Shown piece by piece: positions 63,340 through 64,000 of a DNA stretch of 64,000 nucleotides (the first letter of the stretch is position 1; the number at the start of each line of letters is the position of its first letter). The position numbers and the translations under genes were made by a program. The stretch is from Rhizophagus clarus (taxonomy: Eukaryota; Glomeromycota; Glomeromycetes; Glomerales; Glomeraceae): contig BLAL01000197.1 of the NCBI GenBank assembly GCA_015698045.1, positions 930,001-994,000 of the forward strand. The letters run 5' to 3'. The notes below the pieces were generated by a model, which was given only the letters and a program-made list of their open reading frames with translations, was not told where the DNA came from and ran no database searches.

Positions 63340-63560
63340 ATGGGCGTAAGTTTATACTGTATTTTCAAACCTTTTTTTTTTTAGGAAACATTTCACTAAC
63401 GTTTCTTTTTTTCTTTATAGACTCCGATGAATTATTTCAAACCACCTTTTCTTTAAGAAATGATTCAATTCTTAAGTGATCGGTGTAAGTTATGATACTT
63501 TCTAAACTATTTTCTTTCTTAAGAAACATATTGCCAATGATTCCTTTGTAGATTTCGGCG
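63340..63560 (+). other. Fragment of the serial-intron leader
   Basis: There are two intron-like units: GTAAGTTTATACTG to CACTAACG...TTCTTTATAG (63344-63420) and GTAAGTTATGATAC to GCCAATG...CCTTTGTAG (63484-63551), with a ~63-nt exon between. The layout and words match 17041-17660. No coding exon is seen after it before the window ends. Confidence 0.5.
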
Positions 63561-64000
63561 TAATCATAAAGTCAATATAACCGCAGTAATCACAAATAAA
63601 CTTTTAACTGAAAACACTTGATTTATATCACATGTAGTAATTATCATTAAAGTTTTTAAAAATTTCTTTAAAGAAAATTTTTCATCTTGAATTAATATAG
63701 ATAAAATAACTAGATATATTTGTGTCAATTGCTAAATGAACTCTATTCTGACATATTAGTGAATATCTTAGTTATAATCAAGATATCCAGATATAGATTT
63801 TTTTGACCGATAGTCATCCTAAAGATTCTCTGTTAAGCCTGCACAAACTCTTAATTCTGATAATTTCTGCTAAAGTTAATTATAATACTAGCAGAAATGA
63901 TTTATTTTTGATGATAATATCCATAATAGAAAATTATTGAAATAAAATTTATTTTTTTATTTTTTTTTATTATTAAATGAAGCAAAATAATTGATAAAAT
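63561..64000. other. AT-rich end of window
   Basis: ACCGCAGTAATCACAAATAA at 63582-63601 resembles the insert at 59715-59735. Nothing else is recognised. Confidence 0.35.

Noticed and set aside
1-64000. LTR retrotransposons, virus-like elements, Polintons or toxin genes
   Set aside because: I looked for long direct terminal repeats, integrase, protease, capsid or packaging-ATPase signatures and saw none.
1-64000. tRNA, rRNA or snoRNA genes
   Set aside because: No convincing GGTTCGANTCC-type T-arm with a matching acceptor stem and no rRNA core sequence were seen; scattered GGTTCGAG words (for example at 47182) lack a partner stem.

Overview
The window looks like nuclear DNA of an arbuscular mycorrhizal fungus of the Rhizophagus type (Glomeromycotina). 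It is very AT-rich, has short GT-AG introns with CTAAC/CTAAT branch points, and carries the families that are hugely expanded in those genomes: stand-alone Sel1-repeat proteins, F-box/LRR proteins, BTB-BACK-TLDc proteins and tyrosine-kinase-like kinases. Between them lie many small non-autonomous DNA transposons and gene relics. The lineage is inferred from gene content and style, not from a marker gene. I saw no rRNA, tRNA, CRISPR, LTR or virus-like element.

Layout. 0-5.3 kb: a tandem pair of F-box genes on the minus strand. 6.2-11.4 kb: a MITE, gene relics and a frameshifted zinc-ribbon gene. 13-16.2 kb: a broken kinase gene divergent from an intact BTB-BACK-TLDc gene. 17-19.6 kb: an intron-rich leader followed by a decayed multicopy gene. 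20-30.5 kb: a Sel1 cluster with three plus-strand genes, one plus-strand pseudogene and two minus-strand genes. All of these have the same compact promoter module just upstream. 31.1-35.8 kb: a kinase gene whose 5' half is the most unusual thing here. Between a normal first exon and the kinase exons lie about 36 consecutive spliceosomal-type introns, separated by micro-exons that are almost all exactly 3 nt long. 36.7-38.4 kb: a third F-box gene. 39-54 kb: a segmental duplication carrying two paralogous three-pass membrane-protein genes, punctuated by MITEs, a hAT transposase relic and a LINE 3' fragment. 54-58.6 kb: an orphan Sel1-type promoter and satellite-like arrays, one built of short hairpins whose stems change in a compensated way. 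59-62.1 kb: a relic kinase-Sel1 fusion gene, cut by one DNA insertion and followed by a retroposed piece with a 19-bp target-site duplication. The rest is AT-rich sequence with nothing I can support.

How the genes fit together. Kinases, Sel1, BTB and F-box proteins are the usual signalling and ubiquitin-adaptor repertoire of these fungi, but nothing here forms a pathway or operon. The window mainly shows local gene-family birth and death: tandem duplication, loss of repeats, frameshifts and transposon insertion. The micro-exon array is the best candidate for an undescribed system. It would encode a variable-length N-terminal tract one amino acid per exon, and in my reading the 3-nt exons plus one terminal 1-nt exon connect the first ATG to the kinase frame.
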